From JAAYAY01 sp964429355 (lineage in GTDB: Bacteria; Planctomycetota; Planctomycetia; Pirellulales; Thermoguttaceae), in contig CAYSCH010000218.1 in NCBI GenBank assembly GCA_964429355.1, positions 1-16,263 of the forward strand: 16,263 nt of DNA, in the 5' to 3' direction. The notes beneath the pieces are model-generated. The model was given only the letters and a program-made list of their open reading frames with translations. It was not told where the DNA came from and did not search any database. The translations under genes and the position numbers were made by a program. Shown in pieces: positions 1 to 7,652 of this stretch. Positions within the stretch are counted from its first letter, which is position 1. The number at the start of each line of letters is the position of its first letter.

Positions 1-1
1 G

Positions 2-1087
2 ACGATTCAGGCCGTCATGGAAGAGGAGGTGACTCGTGGCAGCATCGTCCATCAGGCCGTGTTCTTCCGCAAGCTGGACCAACTTGAAGATATCCAGAAG
101 ATCATCAAGAAGTTCTACAGAGATGAGTTGCCCGCTACCTCTTATATCCCCCAGCCCCCCTGCAATGGAAAGCTTCTTGCGATCGAGGCACTGGGGGTGG
201 GACGGGAATCCGGCGGAGTGCAGATTCGCCGAGTGACCGATCAGGTCGTCGTCACGAGCCACGACGGGATTACCTGGACCCATTGCGCCAACGTTGTTCC
301 CGAGACACAATCGGAAGCCGTGTACGACCGCTCCCTCGACGCTTTCCAACGAATGCGGCGCCAGCTTGCCGATCAGGGCGTGCCGTTCGAGAACATCGTT
401 CGTACCTGGCTCTATTTGGGAGACATCGTTGGCCCTGAAGGCCAGACGCAGCGCTATATCGAACTGAATCGAGCCCGGACCGATTTCTTCAGGGGCATGC
501 ACTTTCTGACAGCATTCGCGCCGCCGGGCCTCAACGGTTCGATTTACCCCGCGAGCACGGGGATCGGAACGGAAGGCCGAAACATCATCATGGGCTGCAT
601 CGGCATCACGGTCGACAAGGAAGGCGTCGTCATCCTCCCCTTGGAGAATCCCAAACAGACGTCCGCCTTCGACTACGGTTGCGAATACGGCCTGAAGAGC
701 CCCAAATTCGCTCGCGCCATGGCCGTTGCCGGACGGGACTCTGCAACCGTCTTCGTCTCCGGGACTGCGAGTATCACCAATTCCGAAACTCAGCACGTCG
801 GCGATCCGGGAAAACAGACGGCGCAAACTCTCGACAACATCGAGGCCTTGATCAGCGCCGACAACTTCGAGAACCACGGGATCCACGGCATCGGCGCCAC
901 CCTCGATGACTTGGCGTTGGTCCGCGTCTATGTCAAGAACCAGGAAGACTACTCGGTCGTGCGGGAAGTCTGTGAAAAACGTCTTGGGGAGTTGCCCGCC
1001 ATCTACGCCATCGGCGATGTCTGCCGTCCCGACCTGCTTGTGGAGATCGAAGGCATTGCCTTCGCGGCACCTGTCGCCGTCTCCTGA
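2..1087 (+). CDS. RidA-fold / chorismatase-like multi-module protein (5' partial)
   Basis: The reading frame is open to the first base of the window. The first ATG (17) has no Shine-Dalgarno, so the true start lies upstream and this is the C-terminal part. At least three RidA/YjgF-like modules can be traced, numbered from the ATG at 17. The tail of one ends near residue 60 (LLAIEALGV). A second spans about 75-165 and contains VRTWLYLGDI. A third spans about 235-350, from FVSGTASI to CRPDLLVEIEG (336-346). The link FDYGCEYGLKSPKFARA resembles the same point in chorismatases and XanB2/FkbO-type proteins, which are tandem RidA folds that hydrolyse chorismate. The acidic VEIE stretch (342-345) lies where that family keeps its catalytic glutamate. 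Family membership is good; chorismate as substrate is inference. A plain imine deaminase-like or orphan RidA-fold role is the alternative. The downstream neighbour is convergent, so it gives no functional hint. Confidence 0.75.
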   Translation, partial: TIQAVMEEEVTRGSIVHQAVFFRKLDQLEDIQKIIKKFYRDELPATSYIPQPPCNGKLLAIEALGVGRESGGVQIRRVTDQVVVTSHDGITWTHCANVVPETQSEAVYDRSLDAFQRMRRQLADQGVPFENIVRTWLYLGDIVGPEGQTQRYIELNRARTDFFRGMHFLTAFAPPGLNGSIYPASTGIGTEGRNIIMGCIGITVDKEGVVILPLENPKQTSAFDYGCEYGLKSPKFARAMAVAGRDSATVFVSGTASITNSETQHVGDPGKQTAQTLDNIEALISADNFENHGIHGIGATLDDLALVRVYVKNQEDYSVVREVCEKRLGELPAIYAIGDVCRPDLLVEIEGIAFAAPVAVS

Positions 1088-1275
1088 CCAGGGCGGCGAC
1101 GGACCCGATTGCCGGTCGACGGAGTCGCCTGGCGAACAGTCGCCTGCCCCTGCAGCCTCCCTCTGCGGGATCCCTCCGGGCTTCCAACGCTGCTCGGAAC
1201 CGGACCGGCTCCCAAAGATTGTGTCTCGAGTGGGCCTGCGAAATTCCTGCCCCCTTTTTCGGACACCCTGTCAGG

Positions 1276-2304
1276 TCAGTTGAACTTGCCTTCGTCGTAC
1301 ATCTGCCAGAACACGTCCGGCGAAAACGTCTTGCCTTCGTCGCCGGGCATGCCGAATGCTGTGCCGATCTCGCGAATCGACGACATCTGCCGGGCGTATT
1401 CGATTCCTGTCTTGACGCGATTGGGCGTGAAGATCAGACGCGTCAGACCGTCCATCCATTCGAGCGGCGCCAGGTCGGTAACCTCGGTCTCGGCGATATG
1501 AAGCCGCTGCAACGTCGGATGCCCCTTGAAGCAACGGATGTCCGAGACCTTCGTTCCCGCCAAGGTAACGGTGATCACTGGATTCGACGCCAGCGGCGAA
1601 CAATCCGCGACGGGAGCATTGTTCAACCAGATCGCCTGGAGCCGTCCGTTACGCAGCGGTTCCAGGTCTCTCACCTTTGTGTTCACCAGGTACAGTTCGC
1701 CGATCGTCGCCCCCCGCAGCCCGCCGATGTCTTCAAGCGGCGTGTCGCTGAAGTCCATAACCTCCAGCGAAGTACCAGCCAGTGACGGCACCGCTTTCAC
1801 ACGGCTCTTGTTGAACAAGGCAAGCTCAAGCGGCATTCCCGAAAGAACCGAAATATCCGAGACGCCCGTATTGCTCAAATCGATCCGTCCAAGCTGCATT
1901 CCCGCCAGCGGACGGATGTCCGTCACATGTGAGTCGTGCAGGTCCAGTGTATAGAGCGGTAATCCGGCCAACGGGCTGATGTCTTCGAGCTTGGGGTCGT
2001 TGATTCCAAGCTCGGCGATCCCCTTGGGACCCATCTTGGTCAACACTTCTCCCCGAAACTCCGGATTCTTCTCTCTCAAGGCGGCCTGCAACTGCTCAGG
2101 CGTGACAGGCTCACCGGCAGATTCCGCCCGCTTGGCCGCAGACACGGTCCCCGAATCGGCCGATGTCACGGCCTCGTCCGCATCCACCTGACTCGACCGC
2201 GTTTCGGGCGTCTCTGCGGCGTCTGGCTTGGGCTTTTCCGATGAACAACTCGTCAGCAACGCTGCTGAGCAAAGAACCAAAAAGGCGAAGACGAAGCGTT
2301 TCAA
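1276..2304 (-). CDS. Leucine-rich-repeat lipoprotein
   Basis: A 342-residue protein with a lipoprotein signal: MKRF, a hydrophobic stretch at 4-17, then the lipobox LTSC with lipidated Cys20. It should be tethered to a membrane facing out of the cytoplasm. Residues 21-65 are a Pro/Ala/Glu/Ser-rich linker. From about 95 to 293 there are roughly nine leucine-rich repeats of about 22 residues with the pattern xLxxIxPLxGxxLxxLxLxxTxVxD, such as LYTLDLHDSHVTDIRPLAG. They resemble the repeats found in planctomycete kinase-linked and orphan LRR proteins and in internalins. No kinase or enzyme domain is attached, so a binding role is inferred and the ligand is unknown. I chose the TTG start at 2304: it is preceded six bases away by GGGAAGA and places the signal peptide at the very N-terminus. 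The longer in-frame ATG at 2394 would bury the signal behind 30 unrelated residues. Confidence 0.85.
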   Translation of the reverse strand: MKRFVFAFLVLCSAALLTSCSSEKPKPDAAETPETRSSQVDADEAVTSADSGTVSAAKRAESAGEPVTPEQLQAALREKNPEFRGEVLTKMGPKGIAELGINDPKLEDISPLAGLPLYTLDLHDSHVTDIRPLAGMQLGRIDLSNTGVSDISVLSGMPLELALFNKSRVKAVPSLAGTSLEVMDFSDTPLEDIGGLRGATIGELYLVNTKVRDLEPLRNGRLQAIWLNNAPVADCSPLASNPVITVTLAGTKVSDIRCFKGHPTLQRLHIAETEVTDLAPLEWMDGLTRLIFTPNRVKTGIEYARQMSSIREIGTAFGMPGDEGKTFSPDVFWQMYDEGKFN

Positions 2305-2310
2305 GGGTAT

Positions 2311-2317
2311 TCTTCCC
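2311..2317 (-). promoter_or_regulatory. Shine-Dalgarno that decides a TTG start
   Basis: On the minus strand GGGAAGA lies six bases before the TTG at 2304. It supports TTG initiation of the LRR lipoprotein exactly at the start of its signal peptide, rather than at the upstream in-frame ATG. Confidence 0.6.
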
Positions 2318-2482
2318 AAGCACGTGGCACAGAAAACCTCGCCTTTCAGACACGGCCGGTCGAAAGACTCGCGATCCTCGGTCCAGCCTAGCACGCCCTC
2401 AGGGGACGGTCAATTCAACGCAACGGCATGGTGAGAGGTTCGCGAAGAAGAGATGGGCAGCCTCGCGCACGTCTCGGGCAGT

Positions 2483-3880
2483 TCATTCCGACCCGTCTTC
2501 GTCGAAAGGACCGGTGACCCGCTCGAACCGCTGTGTCTCGATGAGTACCCCCAGCGCCTCGTTGCTCAGCCGTTGCCAATCGTCACCCGACTCGTAGAGG
2601 TCGCTCTGACTTCCCGACGCCTCGAAGACTGCCGTGTCGACCCCATCGCCGGCTTCCGCATATACGGCTTCAAATGCTTCCGCCCGGCGATGAGTGCCAC
2701 TTCCATCCATCATGCTGGCACTGACGCTGCCGCGGAACGTCGAACCGGCGCCATCGGCGTAGAACCGTGCCGTATCATCTCCACCGGCAGTCGCATAAGC
2801 CCGCACATCATGAAAGCCGTACGCCCGCCCCACAAATCCACCCCCTGTGAGATAGGCCGCCTTCACTTCAGTCACGAACGTGTCGTCTCCTGCCGTGTCG
2901 TAGAACGAAACCACATCCGCTCCTCCTTCACGCCAGTAGGCTGCGACTGTGCCGAAACCACTCACCTCGTGAGCAAACCCCTCTCCGCTCGCTCTGGTCT
3001 CCGCACCGATCAGAAACGTGTCGTCGCCTTCCGAATCATAAAGACGCGCCGAGTCCGCCCCTTCGCCCGTCCCGATAACTTCCACATTCGGGAAGAACTT
3101 CGCACGGGTCAGATATCCGTCGCCGAAGATCTTCACATAGATGGGTGTAACGATCAGCGTGTCATCCCCGGACGAGTCGACGAGAGTCGCCGTATCTCCG
3201 GTCTTGCCGCGCGCGTACCCGTGCACAGAGAGGTAGTCTTCCACTCGGTAGTGGAACCCAACTCCTGCCATCTCGCCCCAGTTCGGCCCCCCTGTGAAGT
3301 GTTCGGCCCCTGCGTCTCCGTAAATCCGGGCAAAGTCATCACCGCCGTTTCCCTCGACGGTAACGTGGTCGAAATACTTGGTCCGGAGGTAGAACCCATT
3401 GCCTGCCACCTTGCTGATCGATGACTTGCCGATGAACTCTTCGTAGTCTTCCGTGCCGGCAATTTGGGCCGAATCCGTACCGCCTGCCGTGGCGTAGCCC
3501 AGAATTGTGTTGAACTCCGCGACAGAATTCGCAAATCCCTCTCCCGACAGGGTGCCGGCCTTCCCTTCGGAAACCAGCGAATCATCGCCCACGGAATCGT
3601 AGAGCTGCGCTGAATCATTTCCGCCACCGCCGACAACCTGAATCGTCTCCGTCTCGTCGAGGCTCACCGTATAACCAGCACTCGTAAGGACTCCGCTTCC
3701 CGGCGTGAGCTTCACCGTGTCGTCGCCGTCGCTTCCGGACAGGGCTGCCTGATCGGTGCCCCCCCCGCCTGAGAACACGACCCGATCCACCTCGTCCCAC
3801 GAGTAAGAATAGGCCAGCCCGTTCAGCGACACTCGGAGCGACTCACCGGCTTCGAACTCGAAGGCATCGTTTCCGTTCGT
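2483..3880 (-). repeat. Ten tandem ~46-residue coding repeats
   Basis: Protein repeats at residues 681-730, 731-776, 777-823, 824-869, 870-916, 917-963, 964-1009, 1010-1056, 1057-1102 and 1103-1145. The common pattern is GDDTF at the start, LxGxGF near the middle, an aromatic about ten residues later, VxxYAxxGG and then DxAxLYDS. Copies 5 to 7 (917-1056) are closest to the consensus, while copies 3, 4 and 8 are worn. Unlike calcium-binding RTX nonapeptides, GDD occurs once per 46 residues, so this is not a standard haemolysin repeat. Confidence 0.8.
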
Positions 3881-5920
3881 TCCCAGTACGGCAATCTCCG
3901 AACCCGCCTGCCGGATGACGTTCCCCAGCAGCAACTCGGCCTCCGGAGCCGTTCCGGCCACTTCAAGGTAATACGTCTCGCCAGCCGACACTCCCGGCAA
4001 GTCGATGCGTGCAACACCGCCCGTCGAGACGCGGGAAAGGACCGTTTCAAGAGTCCGATACCGGTCATAGAGAACGAGCGAAAGCTCGTCGTCTGCCGTT
4101 CCCGTCACTTCGATGGATAGGAGACCATCACGGGTCGCCGCGAATCGATACAGAGCCGACTCATTCGTCAGATCGATTCCCTGAATCCCCAGAAAATCGA
4201 TGGCACCTAGTTTCACGGCCACGTCGTCATCGACAATCGTGACGGTCGCCTCGCCCCGGGCAACCGTTGCCCCCGACGAGTTCGTGAGTTTCGCGAAGAA
4301 CGCCTCAACGCCCTCGGGAACGTCGTCGTTGATCAGGGTGAATGATATCTTCTTGACCGTTTCGCCGGGTGCAAACGTGATGGTCTGCTGGACTTCGTTG
4401 TAGTCGGCCCCTGCAACGGCCGAATTCCCTTCGGTGGCGAAATCCACCGTCACCGTGCGATCTGTCGTCTCCGACATTTGCACCGTAAACTTGTAGGTGG
4501 TCGACCCTTCCGCATTCTCTTCAACGCGCAGATCGTCGATCGCCAGCTCAGGCAAGGTCGTTCGTACCACGAAGACCGTGACTTCCGCCGTCCCGAAGTT
4601 CGTTCCGTCCGAAACAACCACTTCGATGACACGAGGCGTCTCGTCGAGCGTGGCGGAAACGTTGCCGTAACCTAAGGTGGCGAGAACCTGCTGATAGTCA
4701 GACAGGCTGGCCGCACCCGAAAGAGTGAGAGTTCCCCCGGGTGCATCGTAAACCGCCGCAATCGACGTGCCCGTCGTGTCCGCTACCAGGTATTCGCTCC
4801 CGTCGCGAAGATTGGTGATGGTGGCCGTCAGGGAAACGAGTTGGTCGCTGTCGTCATCGCTCAAGAAACCGTCGATCGACGTGATCGGAATGGGTGCTGA
4901 ATCTTCATAGAATGTGGTCTGGTAGGCAACGCCCGCTTCGGCCGGTCCATTCAAGTCGACCAAAGGAGCCAGGCTCTGGGAAGGGTCGTACTCAAAGTCG
5001 ACTTTGACGTTCTGGTTGCCAATCAATACATCGTGGACGATCATCGGTGACGGTAATCCGCCGCCGGAGGCCGTCACGGTGTACAGCCCGTCCGGAATAA
5101 ACGATTGATACCCGCCGGCCGTCATCGTGATCGTCGTAAAGGTACCACCTGTACCTTCGATCACAATCTCGACGTCGCTGAAACCTTCCCCTGCGTCATA
5201 CCAACCATTTTCGTTCGTGTCGTCCCACACAACTCCGAGCAGGTAGGACTCCAGCCAATCGGAACCGTCCCCAAAGTCCTGCGTGACAAGCAGGGGACCT
5301 ACCTGGGTCGCTGCATCGTCCTCGCCCAGGATAGAGATACCGACTTCCCGAAAAGTCGATGCCATCATGTTGTCGCGGTGACTTCGGTCTGGAACCCCCC
5401 AGTCGATCGAGAACGCAGAGTGACCATGAAACACATTGTTCATGTAGGCAAACACGTTCTCCCCGACGGCCGAGCCCTGGTATCCGGACGCGGCGAGACG
5501 CTGGACCAGCGACAGTTCGCCCGGTAAGAGATGGGACTGATCGTCGTACTGGGCCATCAAGGTGTTGTGGTCAGAGGCCGCCTCGTACAGCGACACATTC
5601 CAGCCGAGCGGCTCGACCGGCGACAGGTTGGCCCACTCCGTGGTGATCTCCTCGGCGGACGGATCCTGGTAGACCGTCATCGCCAGGCGAGCGTCAGAGT
5701 CTCGGGCGGTCGCCGAACCCACATCGGTAAACAGAATCTCGAGTTCCGCTTGCGGCGCCATCCGCATGCGATTCAGGTGCTCGAGCATCTCCTGCTCGAA
5801 CGGAGATGGGTCGAATGTCGCGGCCTGCGACGCGAGACTGTCCGCGCTCAGGAGATCGCGGCTCTCAAGCGACTCTACCGCCAACATGCGCAATCTTCGC
5901 ATCCGTTTCATAATGCCCAC
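2483..5920 (-). CDS. Large secreted CAP/Calx-beta protein with ten ~46-residue C-terminal repeats
   Basis: 1145 residues. The N-terminus is basic and followed by ESLESRDLLSAD (17-27), the LEPR-XLL-type export motif of planctomycete surface proteins. A CAP (SCP/PR-1) domain lies at about 41-217, with His118, GENVF (153-157) and SHRDNMM (180-186). Then come an SdrD-B-like domain (227-311, including DTNENGWYDAGEG), a cadherin-like domain (320-452), a Calx-beta domain (457-567, including GADYNEVQQTITFAPGE and TIVDDD) and a pre-peptidase-like beta domain (570-668). From 681 to the end there are ten repeats of about 46 residues. No enzyme signature other than CAP, and no dockerin, LPXTG or PEP-CTERM anchor, is visible. 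The product is inferred to be extracellular or surface-bound. The start is GTG at 5920, with GGAA eight bases upstream. ATG at 5911 (MKRMRRL) is a fair alternative three residues in. Confidence 0.88.
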   Translation of the reverse strand: MGIMKRMRRLRMLAVESLESRDLLSADSLASQAATFDPSPFEQEMLEHLNRMRMAPQAELEILFTDVGSATARDSDARLAMTVYQDPSAEEITTEWANLSPVEPLGWNVSLYEAASDHNTLMAQYDDQSHLLPGELSLVQRLAASGYQGSAVGENVFAYMNNVFHGHSAFSIDWGVPDRSHRDNMMASTFREVGISILGEDDAATQVGPLLVTQDFGDGSDWLESYLLGVVWDDTNENGWYDAGEGFSDVEIVIEGTGGTFTTITMTAGGYQSFIPDGLYTVTASGGGLPSPMIVHDVLIGNQNVKVDFEYDPSQSLAPLVDLNGPAEAGVAYQTTFYEDSAPIPITSIDGFLSDDDSDQLVSLTATITNLRDGSEYLVADTTGTSIAAVYDAPGGTLTLSGAASLSDYQQVLATLGYGNVSATLDETPRVIEVVVSDGTNFGTAEVTVFVVRTTLPELAIDDLRVEENAEGSTTYKFTVQMSETTDRTVTVDFATEGNSAVAGADYNEVQQTITFAPGETVKKISFTLINDDVPEGVEAFFAKLTNSSGATVARGEATVTIVDDDVAVKLGAIDFLGIQGIDLTNESALYRFAATRDGLLSIEVTGTADDELSLVLYDRYRTLETVLSRVSTGGVARIDLPGVSAGETYYLEVAGTAPEAELLLGNVIRQAGSEIAVLGTNGNDAFEFEAGESLRVSLNGLAYSYSWDEVDRVVFSGGGGTDQAALSGSDGDDTVKLTPGSGVLTSAGYTVSLDETETIQVVGGGGNDSAQLYDSVGDDSLVSEGKAGTLSGEGFANSVAEFNTILGYATAGGTDSAQIAGTEDYEEFIGKSSISKVAGNGFYLRTKYFDHVTVEGNGGDDFARIYGDAGAEHFTGGPNWGEMAGVGFHYRVEDYLSVHGYARGKTGDTATLVDSSGDDTLIVTPIYVKIFGDGYLTRAKFFPNVEVIGTGEGADSARLYDSEGDDTFLIGAETRASGEGFAHEVSGFGTVAAYWREGGADVVSFYDTAGDDTFVTEVKAAYLTGGGFVGRAYGFHDVRAYATAGGDDTARFYADGAGSTFRGSVSASMMDGSGTHRRAEAFEAVYAEAGDGVDTAVFEASGSQSDLYESGDDWQRLSNEALGVLIETQRFERVTGPFDEDGSE

Positions 5921-6538
5921 ATGCAGGATTCCGCTTGCGACAAGCCCTCGCCGAAAGCAAGATCACCAACCGCTCCGTTCCAGCGGCGATTGCGATCGCT
6001 CATCGAACAACAATCCGGTCATCGCAATCCCTTGCGATCCCCCCCAGAGATACTGGACAATCACAACCTCAGTGAGCCTTACCGTAGGTGCGACGAATCG
6101 CCGATCCCGGGGGAGCACTCCGGGCCCGCAGAGGTGGCGATCGCACAGCCCCGTCGCACCAAGCGAGGGCACGAGGCGCTCTACAACCGCTCAGATTATT
6201 CTATCACAACGTATCATCAAATCCCATTGTCGATTTTGGGGCCGCGCAGTTCACCGGCTGTTAGACGCCACTGACGTGACTTAAGTTCCGTCGAAATCAT
6301 ACCCACAATCACACCCCCCCAATGGACCGAGCATAATCGACATAGATTCTCATCCAGTAAACCGGATCAAACGACCTGGACGAACCATTTCCTGAAAGAC
6401 CGCCGGATTCTGAGGCAATCGGACTCAGAGGACCAATTCTCAGATCCACGAAGACGGCAACTCTCGGTGATTTTGTCAGCGGCTCAAATGCCTCCATCAC
6501 GCCCGACCATTGGAAAAACTCATCCCTAGGAGATCCTC
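5921..6538. other. 618-base intergenic region between divergent genes
   Basis: This stretch separates the minus-strand CAP gene from the plus-strand 66-residue gene, so it should hold both promoters. I see no convincing -35/-10 pair. The most AT-rich part is around 6190-6240, which would suit the minus-strand promoter. The short reading frames here (for example 5963-6172 and 6309-6500, both minus) lack ribosome binding sites and recognisable sequence. Confidence 0.5.
6528..6532 (+). promoter_or_regulatory. Shine-Dalgarno for a GTG start
   Basis: AGGAG lies six bases before GTG at 6539. This near-perfect site is the main evidence that the 66-residue frame is translated. Confidence 0.7.
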
Positions 6539-6739
6539 GTGCGAACGAACGATCTGGCCAAACGACGAGAAGACCTGATGGGGCTGATTCGTCACCCCGA
6601 GCACCAAAACAAAGTCATTAACTACTTGAAGAACCTGAAGGGGATTCCCGCCAGCGAACCGCTCCCCAACGGCACTCCCATCATCTCGGAGATCCTGCGG
6701 CTGGAAAGTCTCCGCGATTCCGGGCAAACGACGGCCTGA
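6539..6739 (+). CDS. Small soluble protein of unknown function (66 aa)
   Basis: It starts at GTG behind a strong AGGAG with six-base spacing. The product is charged and hydrophilic, with no signal peptide, membrane segment or cysteine. The first half, MRTNDLAKRREDLMGLIRHP, and a following NKVINYLKNLKG stretch look helical. A short SEPLPNGTPIISEIL segment and a polar tail follow. I do not recognise a family. It is probably cytoplasmic. The next gene on the same strand, a cytochrome, begins 214 bases later, so co-transcription is possible but not indicated. Confidence 0.65.
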   Translation: MRTNDLAKRREDLMGLIRHPEHQNKVINYLKNLKGIPASEPLPNGTPIISEILRLESLRDSGQTTA

Positions 6740-6953
6740 ACAGGCTGACTCGGGTGGTCGGCGTGTCCCCAGATCGTCAGGGACAGGGCGTGCACCTCAC
6801 CCTGCCTGTACCACCCTACCGGCGGACCACGTTACCCCTCGGCCTGTTATCGGTCTTGCTTCACGCCGCTCCTGCCATTAGATTCGACAGGTAATCTCGG
6901 CCGGTCCATCCCGTGCCCGGCCGGCGAAACTTGGGAATGAGCGGAGACGCCTG

Positions 6954-7610
6954 ATGCGAGGAAGTCGTCGACATTGGCCAGCTCTCCTCAGCCTGCTTCT
7001 GTTGCTGGCAGGACTGGGCGGCTTGACTGCGAAGCTCACTGCCGCAACGAAGGAATCCGTCGACAAGGCAACCGAAGAAGTCGCGAAGGTCGTCTCACCG
7101 CCCGATCGCGCCGTGCTTCTCTCCGGCAATTTCGACGTCATCTACTGCGGGGGCGAGGCGACACTGGAAATCGACTCACGGCCCATACCGTGGGAAGAAT
7201 CCTATGTTTCCCCGATCCGCGTCGGCCATGTCCACCTCAGCCCCGGCGTGCATCGCGTGAAGATCGGCGACCGCAAGGTTCAACTCTGTGTGGCCTTGAA
7301 CGAAATGGAACACGACGCCCCCTCCGATTGGCAGATTCACCGGGTCCATACGATGAGCGCCGAGAAGGACCGTTGCGCCGAGTGCCACGACGCCGAGTCG
7401 CAGGACAAAGGAGTAATCGTAGGCAAGGTCCTGATCCCCGATTCGTGCATGACGTGCCATACCGAAAGAGAAGTCAAGGAAATCCACCACGAATTCATCC
7501 AACCGCTCGAGTCCTGCCAGGCCTGCCATACGCTCCACGGCTCACCCCATCCCTCCCTCCTCAATGCCCCCGAAGCACAGATTCGCAAGGAACACGGGGC
7601 AGCCAGGTAG
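6954..7610 (+). CDS. Secreted three-haem c-type cytochrome
   Basis: 218 residues. A signal peptide or N-terminal anchor covers about 1-31 (a basic start, then LLSLLLLLAGLGGL). Residues 48-115 form a small beta-rich domain with HVHLSPGVHRVKIGD, resembling PEGA-type domains, and Cys65 and Cys112 could form a disulfide. The C-terminal part has three haem-binding motifs: CAECH (141-145), CMTCH (165-169) and CQACH (188-192). Extra histidines nearby (130s, 178-179, 195, 199) could be distal ligands. The layout fits the doubled-CXXCH cytochrome group, with electron transfer outside the cytoplasmic membrane; the partner is unknown. The start is ATG with GGAG seven bases upstream. The gene is convergent with the DUF438 gene, 42 bases away. 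Confidence 0.88.
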   Translation: MRGSRRHWPALLSLLLLLAGLGGLTAKLTAATKESVDKATEEVAKVVSPPDRAVLLSGNFDVIYCGGEATLEIDSRPIPWEESYVSPIRVGHVHLSPGVHRVKIGDRKVQLCVALNEMEHDAPSDWQIHRVHTMSAEKDRCAECHDAESQDKGVIVGKVLIPDSCMTCHTEREVKEIHHEFIQPLESCQACHTLHGSPHPSLLNAPEAQIRKEHGAAR

Positions 7611-7626
7611 TCGAACCGCTTCGACT
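7609..7626 (+). terminator. Possible small terminator hairpin after the cytochrome gene
   Basis: AGTCGAA and TTCGACT form a perfect seven-base stem around a CCGC loop, beginning in the cytochrome stop codon and followed only by TTGAG. It sits in the 42-base convergent gap. The weak T-run makes it a tentative call; it could serve either strand. Confidence 0.35.
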
Positions 7627-7652
7627 TTGAGCCCGCCATCCGGCAATCCAGG

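Noticed and set aside
1095..1144. GGCGAC/GTCGCC and GGCGA/TCGCC inverted repeats after the first gene
   Set aside because: Stems of five or six bases with a long or short loop and no T-run; too weak to call a terminator in GC-rich DNA.
2483..3880. Calcium-binding RTX (haemolysin-type) nonapeptide array
   Set aside because: GDD occurs once per ~46 residues rather than every nine, and GGxGxDxUx runs are missing.
6309..6500. 63-residue minus-strand frame
   Set aside because: No Shine-Dalgarno, no recognisable sequence, and it overlaps the probable promoter of the 6539 gene.
5921..6538. Promoter candidates around 6190-6240 on the minus strand
   Set aside because: TTGATG and TAATCT lie 16 bases apart, but both deviate too far from consensus, and planctomycete promoter rules are uncertain.
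6784..6804. CAGGG/CCCTG inverted repeat after the 66-residue gene
   Set aside because: Only five base pairs and no T-run, so not called a terminator.
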